A stretch of DNA of 64,000 bases from Siniperca chuatsi (GCF_020085105.1 NC_058043.1:19011667-19075666), one strand, 5' to 3'; counted from the first letter of the stretch, positions 1 to 18,361 are shown. Numbers and translations: made by a program. Notes: generated by a model from the sequence alone, not told the origin.

Positions 1-535
1 AAGACAGAGAATGTCTTCATTGTCGACTCCCTTTGTTTCTGATAAAACAATCCAGTCCTCCATGTGTGCATTTTACAACAATTTGTAGGGAAACTGGTCC
101 AGCTGATGACGAACGCAGCTATTGTCTATGTGGCACCGTCTGCATGACCCATGTGGACACCGCGGTGCATTTACACACTGAAGATGAATAACAAACAGCT
201 GATAGGGAGGCCGTTGTGACTGAGCACGAGACAGATTGTGGCTTACTGTCTGCCAGTGTGGTTTATTTGGTTTTGATCTCGTGCGTGAGAAGATCGCCTC
301 TGCTTCCGAGGTGGAGTGATGGGGCGGTGCAACACGTCAGCAATAACAGCGCTGTCTTTCAGTGGAGCAGCTCCCCGACCAGTTCATCCATGCATTGTGC
401 TTGAAGCTCGTGGTTTTCAGTCCTCACACATGAACTTAAGCTGCATGGCACAGCAACAAAGTGCGTAATGTCAGGTAGTTTGCTCATTAGTCCCAATTTG
501 TGCCTCTGATGTACATTGGAGTCACAGAGCTCTGG

Positions 536-957
536 AAAACCCAGAAGCCGTTTAACAACACAGTGCTGTTCTGAAAGTCTTTCCAAAATCCTCAAGGACT
601 CTTCTAACCATCTGGATGAAAAGATATTTAGTACAATAAAAAAAATAAAAGCATTTTTGGTGGTAGCCGGAAATGACATATCTCCAAAATTAAACATTTT
701 ATTATCAGTTATCTTAGTATATATTGATGTGTCTTTCCAATATTTTAGATTTCCACACAAAATAGTGCGTTAATAATTTGCTTGTGTTCTACAAAAAGAG
801 CAAGGCGATATGTCATTTCTGGCTGCAAATACAGTCGCAACAATCTTTTCTTATCATCCAGCAGACGGAATATTTTTTCATCCAGATGGTTAAAATAGTC
901 CATGAAGATTTTGGAAAGACTTAGAACAGCAGTAAGTGTTGTTAAACGACCTTGTGG
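536..957. repeat. Foldback (MITE-like) element with about 150-bp arms
   Basis: The arms at about 541-690 and 800-957 are imperfect inverted copies. Both contain the motif for TTTCCAAAAT, then CATCTGGATGAAAA, read in opposite directions. Short open frames on the two strands therefore encode similar peptides (both contain NHLDEKIF), which comes from the repeat and not from genes. I cannot assign a superfamily because no clear target duplication is visible. Confidence 0.7.
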
Positions 958-1828
958 GTTTTTCAAACATTGCCTGGTAGCTTAGCTTAGCTCTACATAC
1001 AGTATGAAAAGAACATAAAGAGTAAAATATGCTAAAGTATGTTTTTGTTTACTAAGGTTTTTACCTTTGGGAACAACTACTCTTCATAACAAATATAGCT
1101 ACAGTAGAATCCAAATATGCAGTACATACACTAGCCTAAATAATACAGGTACAATATCACTATTATAACACAACATAATATCATCACATCAAATCTCAAT
1201 ATGACCTAGAATTAAACAATGTGAGTAGGGAATAAGCGAACTAATAAAGTTTGTGACTTTCTATTTTAATAGAAATGACCTAAATGCAATTGGAGATGAC
1301 CTAGATCTCAACTGTAGCTGAAAACACATGTATATTTGTCCTAACATGGACGCTGGAACTGTCTGTGTATTTTTAATAATATATTGGATAACTTATTCCT
1401 CTCCAATGCACCTGCCCCTAATAAGGCATCAAAATAATAGCCCGATTAGGCTCAGAGTGCTTACTAATTCATAATTTACCCTTAAAGATTTAGCTCTTTG
1501 TTGAAACACATGACACAGGTGAGTTACTGCTGAATGAAAGATTGTCTCATAGAAATCGCCAGATAACTGAAAGTTTCTTTGAGCACTGTTGGTCACATTA
1601 TCAAACGACAGCTATAAACAGGAAAGAGTTTTGAGCATAAAAGATCTGGCAGAACTACAGTGACACTGTATGTAAAGACAAGTATACAGTGTGCTGTCTG
1701 CTACAGGTGTTTAATTTGTCAAGATGTAGGCCATTCGTATTACATCTATGTATACAGTTCCAATGTGAAAGTCTTAAATATCTGTCAGCTAACTTATACC
1801 AAGTCCTTAACTTTACTTTCCAACTTTA

Positions 1829-2168
1829 TAGGAATTGTTGGAAAATTTGGGAGATACACTTATTTGGATTCTTGCCGAGAGAGGGATGAGAAAACAGATC
1901 CCACTCTCACATCTGCCTGTTAAATGTAGCAGGAGCCAGCAGCCGGTTAGCTTAGCTTAGCACAAAGACTGGAAAAGGTGCTGGTAGGCGGATTTTGTTA
2001 CTAGAGCAGGCTAGCTGTTTCCTCCAGTTTTCAGTCTTTGTGCTAAGCTAAGCTAAGCTAACCAGCTGCAGACAGTAGCTTTACTGTACAGACATGAGAA
2101 TGGTATCGACCTTTTCATCTAACTCTTGGCAAGAAAGCAAATTTTCCAAAATGTCGAACTATTCCTTA
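1829..2168. repeat. Palindromic teleost repeat (MITE-like)
   Basis: The left half carries GGTTAGCTTAGCTTAGCAC at about 1947 and the right half carries its inverse (GTGCTAAGCTAAGCTAAGC) near 2039. The outer ends (TATAGGAAT at about 1829 and ATTCCTTAG at about 2161) are also inverted. The inner parts (AAAGACTGGAA and its inverse) match as well, so the whole 340 bp can fold back. I recognise this as a common dispersed repeat of percomorph fish, probably a non-autonomous DNA transposon. Confidence 0.75.
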
Positions 2169-2484
2169 GATATGAACAATGAGTGTATTTTTTATTTATT
2201 TATCAAAAATGCTAATATATAGGTTGTCCACAATTTCCTAAGTATTTTTTACATGTTGTATCTTCAAGGCTTTGAGTCTCTATTGCTGTAAAAATACATC
2301 AAAACCACAATATTTTCATGTTTTCTTTAAAAAAAAGAAGTCAAATCTACGTCTATAAAGTGTGCGCCAAATGCACAAATGACTCAAATATGAACACACT
2401 CGAACAAATTAAGCTGTGAAATCTCTCTGTATTTTTCTTTCATGTCACCATCTCATGCCGAACATTGTATGTGTCACTCTCTAG

Positions 2485-3967
2485 GGTAAACTGTTGGATG
2501 GAAAGGTGATTGACTCATCACTATCCTTGGACCCTCTTGTTGTCGAGCTGGGGAAGAGGACAGTCATTGCAGGTAAATTAACAGTAAATCCTTTTGTCTT
2601 GCTCAATCACTGAGACTTTGATCGGCTCACATTTGAGAGATAACCAGGGACTGTGCTCGCTTTGCTGATTCACTTTCTCTGTGTGATTTGCTTATCAGGT
2701 CTGGAACAAAGCTTGGTTGGCGTGTGTGAAGGGTAAGTGAAAAGTAAAGGTCCACTGGGAAGAAAGAGCTTTGCAATAAATTAACTTTTCAGCAGCTCCA
2801 TGCAGTCATGAATCACTTAAAAAAAATATCACAGTTAATAGTTTTGTGATGAAAATCTGAGAAATGTGTTTTGTATTTCTCTTTCTCTCATTCAGGCAAA
2901 AAATCAAAGCCACTATTCCATCTCACCTTGCATATGGAAAGAAAGGTTACCCTCCTACAATTCCAGGTACTGAACAATGTTTGCACCTCACTGAGCAACT
3001 TCACAACTATGATCACATACTTTAGCACAATCGCACTGAACATATGTTTAAGCATAAGGCTGGTGTTATTCTATATTTGTTTTTATATATGTTTTCTTAT
3101 TGTCAACAAATCCCATTAAAAAGACCAAAACCACCAATGTGTTAGTCCGCCTCTCAATATGTTATGACTTCCCTACCCTGTCTGTCGCACTCAGCCCCAA
3201 ACCCATTGTGTCCTACTGAAGAAATGTGTTAAGAACTGGTCACAAATATATAGCTTCATTTTTAAAAAAGGGTTCGTAATTTCCTAAAACAACGGGAAAC
3301 TGTAATTTTAGCAGCTGACGCTTCTTAAACTGGAGTAAATAGTGCATTTGTTGGGGACTGATGGATTAATACACACTAGTGAGTATTGTCTTGTAGTGTA
3401 TGTGGGAATGGCTCAAATTAAACTACAGTGCCCATGTTTATCGTAATGAAGGCACGCTTCACCCATTGTTTGGCACAGAAGAATAAGATATAGCAGGCAA
3501 CAATATTTGTTAGTACAATCAATTCATTGTTTGTTTTGTTCTTTTCATGGGATTTTTTTCACCACTCTTTCCTTAAAATATATGTTAGTGACCGTGTTTT
3601 CTTTTTTAGATGTTATGTAATATTATTTATTTTATCTTACATGTCATATCCTCATTTATTTACATATGCACATAATATAGATGGGTGCAAAATTAAAGGA
3701 AAAACCTGATCAAAACCTGATGTGACAAAACACTGAACATGAACTTGATCTGCCCTAGGTGATGCTGCTCTTGAGTTCGAGGTGGAGGTGGTTTCTCTGA
3801 CGCAGCAGACGCCGTGGCAGAAAATGGTCAACGATGTGTTCCCCCTCGTGTGTTTGGCCCTGGTGCCCACTCTGCTCGGCTTGGTGGGACTTTACCTCTA
3901 CAAAAAGGCCAATGCCGAGAAGCCTAGCAAAAAGAAGGTGAAGGATAAGAAGAGCAAGAAGAAATAA
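2485..3967 (+). CDS. fkbp11: FKBP11-like peptidyl-prolyl isomerase (5' partial)
   Basis: FK506-binding protein 11 is an FKBP-type prolyl cis-trans isomerase that acts in the endoplasmic reticulum of secretory cells and helps fold exported proteins. Four exons are visible: 2485-2572, 2699-2732, 2896-2966 and 3759-3967 (TAA). All have AG/GT borders and compatible phases. The first encodes GKLLDGKVIDSS and DPLVVELGKRTVIAG, followed by GLEQSLVGVCEG, IPSHLAYGKKGYPP and GDAALEFEVEVVSL, the typical second half of the FKBP fold. The last exon then encodes a membrane segment (VFPLVCLALVPTLLGLVGLY) and a Lys-rich tail ending KKSKKK, as in mammalian FKBP11 and unlike soluble FKBPs such as FKBP2. The signal peptide and first FKBP strands are missing, probably lying on exons left of the window. 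AATAAA follows 22 bp after the stop. Confidence 0.93.
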
Positions 3968-3989
3968 GGACAAAGCACAGAACTATTTA

Positions 3990-3995
3990 AATAAA
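3990..3995 (+). promoter_or_regulatory. fkbp11 poly(A) signal AATAAA
   Basis: A canonical AATAAA lies 22 bp after the fkbp11 stop codon, implying a very short 3' UTR. It is the first such signal downstream in the gene's orientation. Confidence 0.65.
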
Positions 3996-4298
3996 AAAGA
4001 ATTATTGTATTTTGCGTTATCCATGTTTATTTAGTATTAACACATGCTTTTAATATGTGTATTAACACCTGGAATGAAGGTATTTTGAAAATACAGCAGT
4101 TACCTTGTAAGTTCAGTGTTTAGAGTATGTGTTGTACTATTAACAGCTTCAGTAACAGTGTCTGTAGGTGATAGTGGGCTGAGACGATGAGACTTCATGA
4201 ACAGGTATCCAGAAACAACAGCAGCGGCAGAACATTATGATAGTAAATGGCTGCATTTATATAGCGCTTCTATCCAAAGCGTTTTACAATTTGCCTCT

Positions 4299-4333
<35 letters not shown>

Positions 4334-6160
4334 TCACTCGAGCTACCATGCAAGGTCTGACCATTGGGAGCAATTTGGGGTTCAGTGCTGCTGGACAGGA
4401 GAAGGTGGGGATCACATTGCAACACCGGCTCAACCTCCTGAGCCACAGCTGCCCCCCCATGCCACAACTGCAATAAATAAATTGGGCTCTGTACTACAGA
4501 AATACAAACTGTCTTTGGTCCTTTAGATGGTGGCTCTATTACAAACAAATCTTTCCATGACAATAAATATTTTTAATAGAGAAAGCACAAGCAGAAGGAA
4601 AAAGATATTAGTAAACAGGAACAGGATATCGTGTTAAAGTTAATGTTAGAACAGCTTGCAAAACGCTGCACTGACATTTTCTTTGGGTGTTTTGTGTGTG
4701 AATGTATTAAATAACAGCTTGTGCAAAGACCTGCTCGTTTATAACCAGGCAAAGGGCAGACAATTTAGAAAGAGCACCACTGAGTTAATAGCTTTATGTA
4801 GAAACACGAGTAATTACCATAGAGATGATGTGTTACTAAGAGATATTCTTTGGAGATGATGGGAGCATCATCTGAGGGATTTGACTAAATAAACTCTGTC
4901 TCCCGTTTTGAGGAAGACCAGCAAGAGACCCTGAAAACTAACTGAATAATTAAGCTGTAATGCTAACTGCTTACAGATTCTTCCAAAATATTACATCTGC
5001 TTATCTGCATCTCCTGCAGCTTTTCCTTTTTGTATGTCAATCTCTTGAGCACTACATTGTCACTGGAGCAAGGTGACTCAAAAGCAATCTGATGATCTCC
5101 TGTAGCTTTATTGCAACTCCACAGAGCCGTTTGGATCTGATGCCACAGGTACCAAAGCTTGACCTACCACTGGATCCACGGTGATGATCTAAGACAGAGA
5201 GGAGAGGGAGACTCATGTTAGAAGGGATGCAAAAAAAGTTGTCTCCAATTGTATCATGAGCACTGCTGTTTCCCATTATCCCATTTACTACAAGTCACAT
5301 AGAGACTTCCAACATAAGACATATTGTTGAATTTTTGATTTTTCTACCTTCCAGGCAGCCTTTGATTCTCACAATGTATGAAAATCTTGAACTCTTAAAA
5401 ACTTTATTGAGTTAGGTTATCCATTGCAGTGAAGACTATGACTATGACTATGTTTAATTTTCCTAAAAGTTACATTATTCTTGTGTGGAAATGCAGTGCA
5501 GACTTCTGTGATCAGTCTATACTTCCAGTTACGTTACCACAAAGTTAAACTCACTTTCAGTAAGTTATCTGACTCAAGTCTGCAAATGAATTTTAGAAAA
5601 TTAGAAAATTAGAAAGTAATGGCTGCCTCAAAGGTAAGACAAATACACTGTTAAATCTAAAACATTACAGCATGCTTTGGAAAATTACTATAATGTAACG
5701 TTTACATAATTTGTAATAATTCAGTTGTAAATTCATGTAAAACTATGAAATGGTCACCTTTTCATACTTTTGTAAGGCAAGTATTTACAGTACAATTCAA
5801 GTGAAACAAGTGAAAATATGAGGCCAATAAAACACAGCAGGTTGATTCATTTCAATCACATTTCAGTCACAAACTGAGTACTAAACTTTACCTATCTTTT
5901 TTAAATGCATTGTTTTGCCAGACATACTATTTTAACACATTTTATCTAACGTATTGAGTAAACTCCGCTCACCTGGGTGCCGCTTAGACAAAAACCTTGA
6001 GTCCAATGATATCCCTCCGCGAATAAAAGATTATTAATTTTCCTGAAGAAAATGAGTGTAGTTTGTTTGTTTGTTTGTTTTGTTTAAATTGAGCACAGAA
6101 AACACACGTTTGTTAAAATAAATAAATAAATAAGACATGGACGAGCTTGTATTTTTGATA
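3996..6160. other. Intergenic region between fkbp11 and rps26
   Basis: About 2.2 kb separates fkbp11 from rps26. It holds a dispersed repeat with a CA microsatellite at 4245-4463 and otherwise AT-rich DNA. A minus-strand stretch at about 5085-5190 is preceded by a possible acceptor (TCTTAG) and stays open for about 26 codons, but I recognise no protein in it, so it is not annotated as an exon. Confidence 0.6.
4245..4463 (+). repeat. Dispersed teleost repeat with internal (CA)n
   Basis: The sequence runs from TTTATATAGCGCTTCT through a (CA)14 tract at 4303-4330, then GGGAGCAATTTGGGGTTCAG and a final CTCCTGAGCCACAGCTGCC. I recognise this order from a very common fish repeat that usually lies at or near LINE 3' ends. 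This copy is diverged and shortened in the middle. It is not a gene. Confidence 0.7.
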
Positions 6161-6167
6161 AAAATAT

Positions 6168-6241
6168 TCGGGGGCGGAGCGGATAGCACTACTTCTCGCA
6201 GTACAACCTCTTCCGGTCCTCTTTCCAGCTTCCCGTGCAAC
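6168..6241 (+). promoter_or_regulatory. rps26 core promoter and 5' TOP region
   Basis: A GC-box-like GGGGGCGGAG lies at about 6170. It is followed by two pyrimidine runs (CCTCTTCC at 6207-6214 and TCCTCTTTCC at 6217-6226) just before the start codon. Vertebrate ribosomal protein mRNAs begin with a C in such a tract (5' TOP), which places their translation under mTORC1/LARP1 control. The exact start nucleotide cannot be fixed from sequence alone. Confidence 0.6.
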
Positions 6242-7876
<1,635 letters not shown>

Positions 7877-7907
7877 AGCAGAATATGAAGATGCTGTACA
7901 CCTGAAG

Positions 7908-7913
7908 AATAAA
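7908..7913 (+). promoter_or_regulatory. rps26 poly(A) signal AATAAA
   Basis: AATAAA sits 32 bp after the rps26 stop. This gives the short 3' UTR typical of ribosomal protein genes. Confidence 0.7.
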
Positions 7914-7939
7914 TTCAAAATTCTTTACAAAAACTTGTA

Positions 7940-10900
7940 AATGTGAAGCTCGTTATTCTTGACTAACTGTATGTTGTGTAGTTTTAGGAAAGAAAGGCCT
8001 GTCAAGTATTTTATTTGGAATAGACTTTCTTACAGTACAAAACTTACAGTAGTTTAAGATCGAATTACGCAAATGCATAATTACATATGATACATTTAAA
8101 AAGGCTCTGCAGTTATTTAAAGCAATATCAGACCATTTACAGGAGCGGGAAGGATAACAAAGATAGTAAAACTGCAACAAGGAAAACATTTGAACACAAA
8201 GTACCACAAACTAGAGTTAATCTTTTCTTAAGTATAGTCTTGGAATAGACAGTTTATTTGGTTGTCCTTTCGACTAAAACGGAAATGTGGCTGGGGTGTA
8301 GGTTGAGGAGCAAACAGCATCAGTACCACATGCATCAGATTTAGAAGCACATTAACTATCAAGTCTTGCACATATGAATAGAAAATCCACACCAAAACTA
8401 AACTTGTGAACAGGAAGGCTGATTCCTCCCCCCCAGTTGGTGAATTTGCTTTTTCTTCGATGCAGAACTTTAAACTTAAAAAAAAAAAAAAAAAAATTCA
8501 AATTCTACAGAAGATTAGATAAGTAATGGACTGGGGGTTTTCTTAATATTGTTATACAATATTTGTCACACTCAAGGTCAACAAAATGGCTGAGTGTTCA
8601 GGTCTACAGGAAGTTTTACACATTGTCTGGTATTATCTCTACTTAGTTCTTTGGCTCTTAGCAGTCTGGCCAAGGTCACTGACTACTGGTGGTTTCATGT
8701 ATTCTCTACAGTTGTTGGTGAATAATAATTTGAAGGATGTCCAAAATGTGGAGCCTTCTTGTAATGTGCACCAGAAGATTAACAAAATTAACTTTTACAA
8801 TTAAAATGGGACAAATTTAACTGTTGGGGGGGATGCAGAAAAAGACCTCAAGCCAAAGGCACAATAGTAAAGTCTACTACACAAAAATCACACCAATGAG
8901 AGAATAATCACACCTGGGCCTTTTGTGTAGACAAGTTGGTGCCTAAATCAGAATATACACAGTGAAGCAGCATGTAAGATGTAATCAGTTGGTTCCCATG
9001 CAAACAGATTCAGTGATTTGCAATGTCAACTTTGGTGTCGAATCATTTAAAGTCACACTCCATTTTCTAGATTAAGTTGCAGGAAACTACATTTCAAAAC
9101 GTTCGATTTACAACAAACTTATATCCCAACATGACCCAACAGGCTATCCTATTAAGGCGAGGGAATTTGATAATTAAATGGAACTACAACTTTTTTGAAG
9201 AGAACATTTTAACCATCTATTTAAGTTTGTGTGTTTCTGTACTGGTGAGAAGATCACCACAGTGCATTACCTTAACAAGTGATTTTCTTTCTTTTAAATC
9301 TCATACAGCCATGTGCACCAAAGCCAGCTTTCTCACCATCTGTCAAAACAAATCTAGTTCCACCTAAGAACTTGTAACAATTCTTAAAACAAAAGTAAAT
9401 TGAGGTAAACATTTACAATATTTAAGGGAAACCCCAAAAGATCTTTTCTAAATGTCTTCTGCAAAATTAAGTGGAGATAACTCCTGGGGGAAAAAAGACC
9501 ATGACAGAGCAATGAAAGAGAGAAATGTTACCTTGCAGCTTCTTCTTAATTCATACTGTATGTACAAATATATTCATTTACTTTAACTAATTTTTCATTT
9601 TGCCACTGTAAATAGGGAAAAGTGCTTAACAGTAGGAAGTAGTGGTTCTTTGGCTCAGCCATGGGGGAACCTTTGTTCGGTGCTATACAGAAACCACACT
9701 CATGGTGATCTAAAAATAATGTCTTTTTTTTTTTTATTCCTCTTCATAAAAACAATGTTTCAGAGCTTCTGCACATCTAAATCACTACTTAGAAATATGA
9801 GATTCCATACAGGACTGAGTTCAGTATATGACAGAACCAGGGAACCATTCACAACACTAAAATGACCTTAAATATCCATTTAAAGCTGTCACTGGTTCTG
9901 TGGTTTCTGTTTAGCCTGCAAAAGACTTCTGAAAAGCAACATTTCTTGATGCTGAAAAAAAAAACATTTATGAAATAATGTCAAAATACCAGTTTTGATC
10001 ATTCTTGTTCAATAAGCCATTTTTCTGAACTACACAAAAGTTAACAGGCTCAAGTCAGCTGATGATTTTGACTATTTTCAACATTTTTCCAGCCTTTTTG
10101 GATATCAGTGGATCTGTGAAAATTCAGTAGCCCGTTTGTTCCAAACTTACTTTTATGGCTATTTATAATAGAGTACATGAAGACAAATCTCATCTACAAA
10201 TGTCAGTTTATCGACACAGATTAGGTATTGATTTTTGTGCCCAATTATGTAGACATAACTTACATGTAGCCGGCAGGACAGTACAACTTATTGTGCTTAA
10301 AGTGTGTAAAGTCATAATGAGGAGTGACTACGACAAGTATCGCTATCACTGTAAACAGACAGAATCAAGAGCTGACAGTGTTCTTTCAACTGACACATTT
10401 CTCTTAACATACATTTCATTTCTTCACCATATTACCAAGACAGGATAGTTTATTACAGATCAAAACTGACAAAACCACTTTTGAAATAAACACCTGTCTC
10501 ACTGTACTGTCACACCAGTGACTGGTGACTCTGTGGACTGAAATGTGTTCAAAGAAAATTAAAACAAATGTTTTGGATTTGACCTGTGAGGATGATAGTA
10601 AACTGCCACTCCACACTGCACTCATTCATGTCAGAGCAGCATGTGCCAAATGCACATTTAGTCTTTGATAAATTAGCAGAATTGGTTCTTTGCCAATACA
10701 TTAATGAAAATCAACCCTACTTTTGTGAATAGGAGAAAATAAAGACTGTGCAAAGCTATAAGACAGAAACTTTAAAATGGGTGGAAAACAACTAAAGTAA
10801 GTCAGTTATTTTGTAACTCATGATCTCTAAAATCACCCACAATGATCTGTTTCAAGACAGTTGGTAGTTCATGTCCTTCAATCTGGTCAACAAGGTGTGA

Positions 10901-12049
10901 TCAGGGTGAAGAAAGGCACAATACAATGTGATATAACACATTTAACATTTTAAATATAGCATAATTAGATTAGTGTTGGTTGGTTTGCAGTTTGATGTAG
11001 TTATGAAAGGGAAAATGTTAAAGACTTGTAAAGACCCTAACCTCTTCAATAAATCTCTAAGATTGTGGCAGTGATACTCGTACTCCTTTCCTAGCAAGAA
11101 AAACATTCCATCAGTTTTTCTCACATTGAGAGAAATGTGCAGGTCATTAATGTATTCCATAAAATAGTTTAATATAATCATAGTATTCTGGCAGGTATCA
11201 GTGCAACAAAAGCAGTCATAGAAAGGAAAAACAAACATTTCATACGCTATCCCACCCACACAGCATTCAAACAAAGGCCTTAATTTTCCACGTATTCAAT
11301 TTACTTCCAATAAACACAGGGTCACTCTTTCTCACACTCACACACACACAGACACACACCTCTGTCCACCCCACCCTCGTTAAAAACAAAAGTGCATTTC
11401 TAATTCACGGACAACCTCTCAGACACACCTAGGACTTGGGCCTGGTTTTTGAGTTTGGTCTGCACTTCCCTTCTCATTATGAAAAGTGATCTACTGTACA
11501 GAATCAACGCCGAGTTGGAAAAAACTTTACGGAACGTTAACGTTTGTTAGGGAATGATTTCACTGAATAAATGCTTTTAAAACAAGGCATTAAAACCTCT
11601 ACAGATTCCATTGTAGGTGAGCCCATAAACGTCACATTAAGCTTGTTTTAGGTTCTCTATGTTAAAGTGCACAAGAAGGGAAAGTTTTCAGGTTATGGAA
11701 AAAAGTCAGATTTGTCTACTATAATTTGTGCATCGGGTTTGAATCCTGAATTTTCGAGCAAGGCACTTGTGCGTCAGCTCTTCATCAATTTTAGAATCCA
11801 TTTAAAAGTGCATTTTAAATGGATTCATTGTTCAAAGTGCAATGAAAATAATAAGGACCACTACTAATTTTAGAAACACACATATGAGCTTGCCATTCAT
11901 GCTGGTACATGTTAACTGTACCAGTGCCTGTTTTGATCAGTTTCATGTTATCCATGTCTCCTATAGCTCGTGTGCAGACCAAACCCAGCCAGGTCCCTGT
12001 CTCAGTGTAAAAATAGCTCTAGGTGAAGCAGGTTGTCCACACTTTATCC
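7940..12049 (-). other. Probable long 3' UTR of ikzf4
   Basis: Four kilobases follow the ikzf4 stop codon (on the minus strand) before the convergent rps26 end. No conserved coding exon was found in either direction. Minus-strand AATAAA signals occur at 8010-8015 and 8253-8258, so a 3' UTR of about 3.8-4.1 kb is plausible, in keeping with the long 3' UTRs of Ikaros-family genes. A poly(A) run lies at about 8478-8496 and an interrupted CA tract at about 11335-11360. The extent is inferred, not shown. Confidence 0.5.
8010..8015 (-). promoter_or_regulatory. Candidate ikzf4 poly(A) signal
   Basis: TTTATT on the plus strand reads AATAAA on the minus strand. It lies about 100 bp from the convergent rps26 poly(A) signal and is the last such signal before that gene. 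Confidence 0.35.
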
Positions 12050-16184
<4,135 letters not shown>

Positions 16185-17560
16185 ACTAGTTCAAGCTGAA
16201 TACTGAAATGACATGTCATGTTGGAGGTTAATTTCAAACTGAATTATCTCTTTCACACATTCACTCAGGCACCAGTTCACTCAAACAACTAAACATAATC
16301 ACACATCAACCTTGTGACGTGCAACATCCGCACTGCAACCCCATTAATATAACAGGAAACCATACAGCAGTTACAGGCGGAGGTCGAATTTGACATCACA
16401 TTATGAAATGAAGGCCCCGGTTGCACGTGAAGTTAAATTTGTATTGCGTAAGACCTAATTCACAAGATATGACATCAGACACTTTCAATGCCCAAAAACA
16501 AAAAAAACAAAAAAATTTAAAAAAAAAACACTAAAAGCTAGCGGGAATGTCAGCTAACTATCGTTAACTTAGGAGCAAGTTAAGTAAGACCATACATTCT
16601 GAACTGCACCAATATTTAACTTTAACATTAACTCCGAGCGCTAATTATACATGTGCTGAAGATTAGCTGATGTAGGTTAATTATTCGTGCCAGAAAATAG
16701 TTAACTAGCATCTAAGTTAGCACCGACTCTAACCTTAGCAGCCACATATCAGCTGATTGACTCAGTTACAATTAGATTGACCCATGACAACATTGATAAA
16801 GTAAGATAATGTTAAGGTAATCTAACATTAGGCTCATCTGAGACAAATGAGTCTGAAATCCAGATCGTAATAGAGAAAGTTAACATTTACTTTGACGTTT
16901 ACATAACGGTGGCGTTGAGGTAACCTAAGTTTACGGGTCGGCCTTGGTGGCTAACATTAGCTAGCTTACTGCATGTGATGGAAATTACCGTTAGCCAAGT
17001 TAGCTAAACTCAACGTTACAACAATTTGCCATCCTCGACAGCTTACTAAAAAGCATGGATCAAAGTTACAGCTAATTAATATAGGCGATGACGCAAGGTA
17101 GATAACGCTGACTTGTGACATTACTTGGCTGACTAACGCTAACTTGTACATTCAAGTCTCTACGACGTCTTGTTTAACGCTAGCATAACAAACCAACGTT
17201 AGCCTGAACTATCTTAGCTAGTAGCCACCACTGTCAATGTTTCCTAAACGGTTGCTATGGCACCCACCGCCTCCCAAATGCTAAGACTAGCCAGCTAGTG
17301 GTTAGCTAGCTAGCTTGCTCTCCCTGAAGCCTTGAAGCTGACTTTTACAACACAACATAGCGGGTGCATTCAACTATAAAAGTACATTTAAAGTTGTCCG
17401 GTTCCCCCAGTAACAGTTGCATTACCTGTCAGGGCCGTTTCAGTGAGGTAATTCAGTATTTTCATCTGCCTGATTATGACGGCAGCATCTCCCGGCAACG
17501 TTTACCTCCAGCTCCAAACAATTTCCGGTTAGATCCCATATGTAGCTGCCTGTCAGACAC
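16185..17560. other. ikzf4 5' region, exons and promoter not resolved
   Basis: This stretch lies immediately upstream of the ikzf4 start codon on the minus strand and must contain an intron, or 5' UTR plus promoter. No coding potential is seen. From about 16540 to 17320 it is rich in short TAGC, GCTAGC and AACGTT words. I could not fix a transcription start. Confidence 0.5.
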
Positions 17561-17568
17561 CAGCAGCT

Positions 17569-18278
17569 GCTGCGTTCCAGACAACTCGGAACTCGAAATT
17601 TTCCGACCTCTTACTAGAAAAAGTACAGTGGAGCCCCACTCAAAGTCGGAGTTCCTACTTGTGAAGTGGGGTGGATTTATGAACTCGGGGAAATTCATCT
17701 ACCCCGATTTCATGTAGAAGCAGTTGTCTGACGTCACACAACAATGGCAGCACCCATGGGAGCACACATTAGGCTACTTTCCTGCCATATTCGGAGGGCG
17801 GAATTTCTCAGTTGAAATTTCAAACTTACCACCTCCAAGCGTTCAGGTGCACAACGCCAAAAGTAAACAAAAATCATGGCTGACTGTGACAAACTGTATA
17901 TTTCCTAATGTTTTCACCTTTTTGTGGTATTTTTAACGTTTTCCCGAATAACTTTTGTGCAGAGAAGATGACTTTCAGAGATTGTTTTCAGTAACCAGCT
18001 ACCTAATAACATTGGTGACATATTGTGACATCAATTAACATGCAGAACAGGTTTTATGACATGAAAGTATGTATTATTTAATTAAATACAGGCAAATATA
18101 CTTTAGGTTGCCTTTTAGTTGATGGTATCGTTTACAATGTGCACTTCATTGTTGTGTGACGTGAGACAACTGCTTCTTTACGAGTAGGAGTAGATGGATT
18201 TGCCCCGACTTCACAAGTAGGAACTTTTTCTAGTAGGAGATCGGAAAATTTCGAGCTCCGAGTTGTCTGGAACGCAGC
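17569..18278. mobile_element. Non-autonomous DNA transposon with long terminal inverted repeats
   Basis: The ends are exact inverses: GCTGCGTTCCAGACAACTCG begins at 17569 and its complement ends at 18278. Similarity continues inward for about 150 bp in both arms (AAATTTTCCGA, CTACTTGTGAAG, CAGTTGTCTGACGTCACACAACAATG and their inverses near 18150-18260). No transposase frame lies between, so it is a MITE-like element of about 710 bp. Target duplication is unclear, so the superfamily is left open. It sits about 1.4 kb upstream of the ikzf4 start codon. Confidence 0.85.
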
Positions 18279-18361
18279 ATCAGGTTACAATTCAATCAAT
18301 AGGGGAGAGGGGTAGGATGTATTTGTAGACTATAGTATTGTATTATACAATGTATACAATA

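Larger units (their letters stand above)
1..2484. other. Probable fkbp11 intron and upstream DNA, no exon recognised
   Basis: No conserved coding exon was found here. The first visible fkbp11 exon begins at 2485 with the middle of the FKBP fold, so the exons for the signal peptide and the first beta strands should lie upstream; I searched for a typical exon ending in the HIHYT-like segment and did not see one. Two foldback repeats (about 536-957 and 1829-2168) occupy part of the stretch. The rest is AT-rich with nothing recognisable. Confidence 0.6.

Noticed and set aside
1-420. Search for the missing fkbp11 N-terminal exons
   Set aside because: No signal-peptide exon or segment ending in an HIHYT-like motif with a donor was found, so the gene is left 5' partial.
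5085-5190. Minus-strand stretch with an acceptor-like TCTTAG and about 26 open codons
   Set aside because: No donor, no partner exon and no recognisable protein; likely chance.
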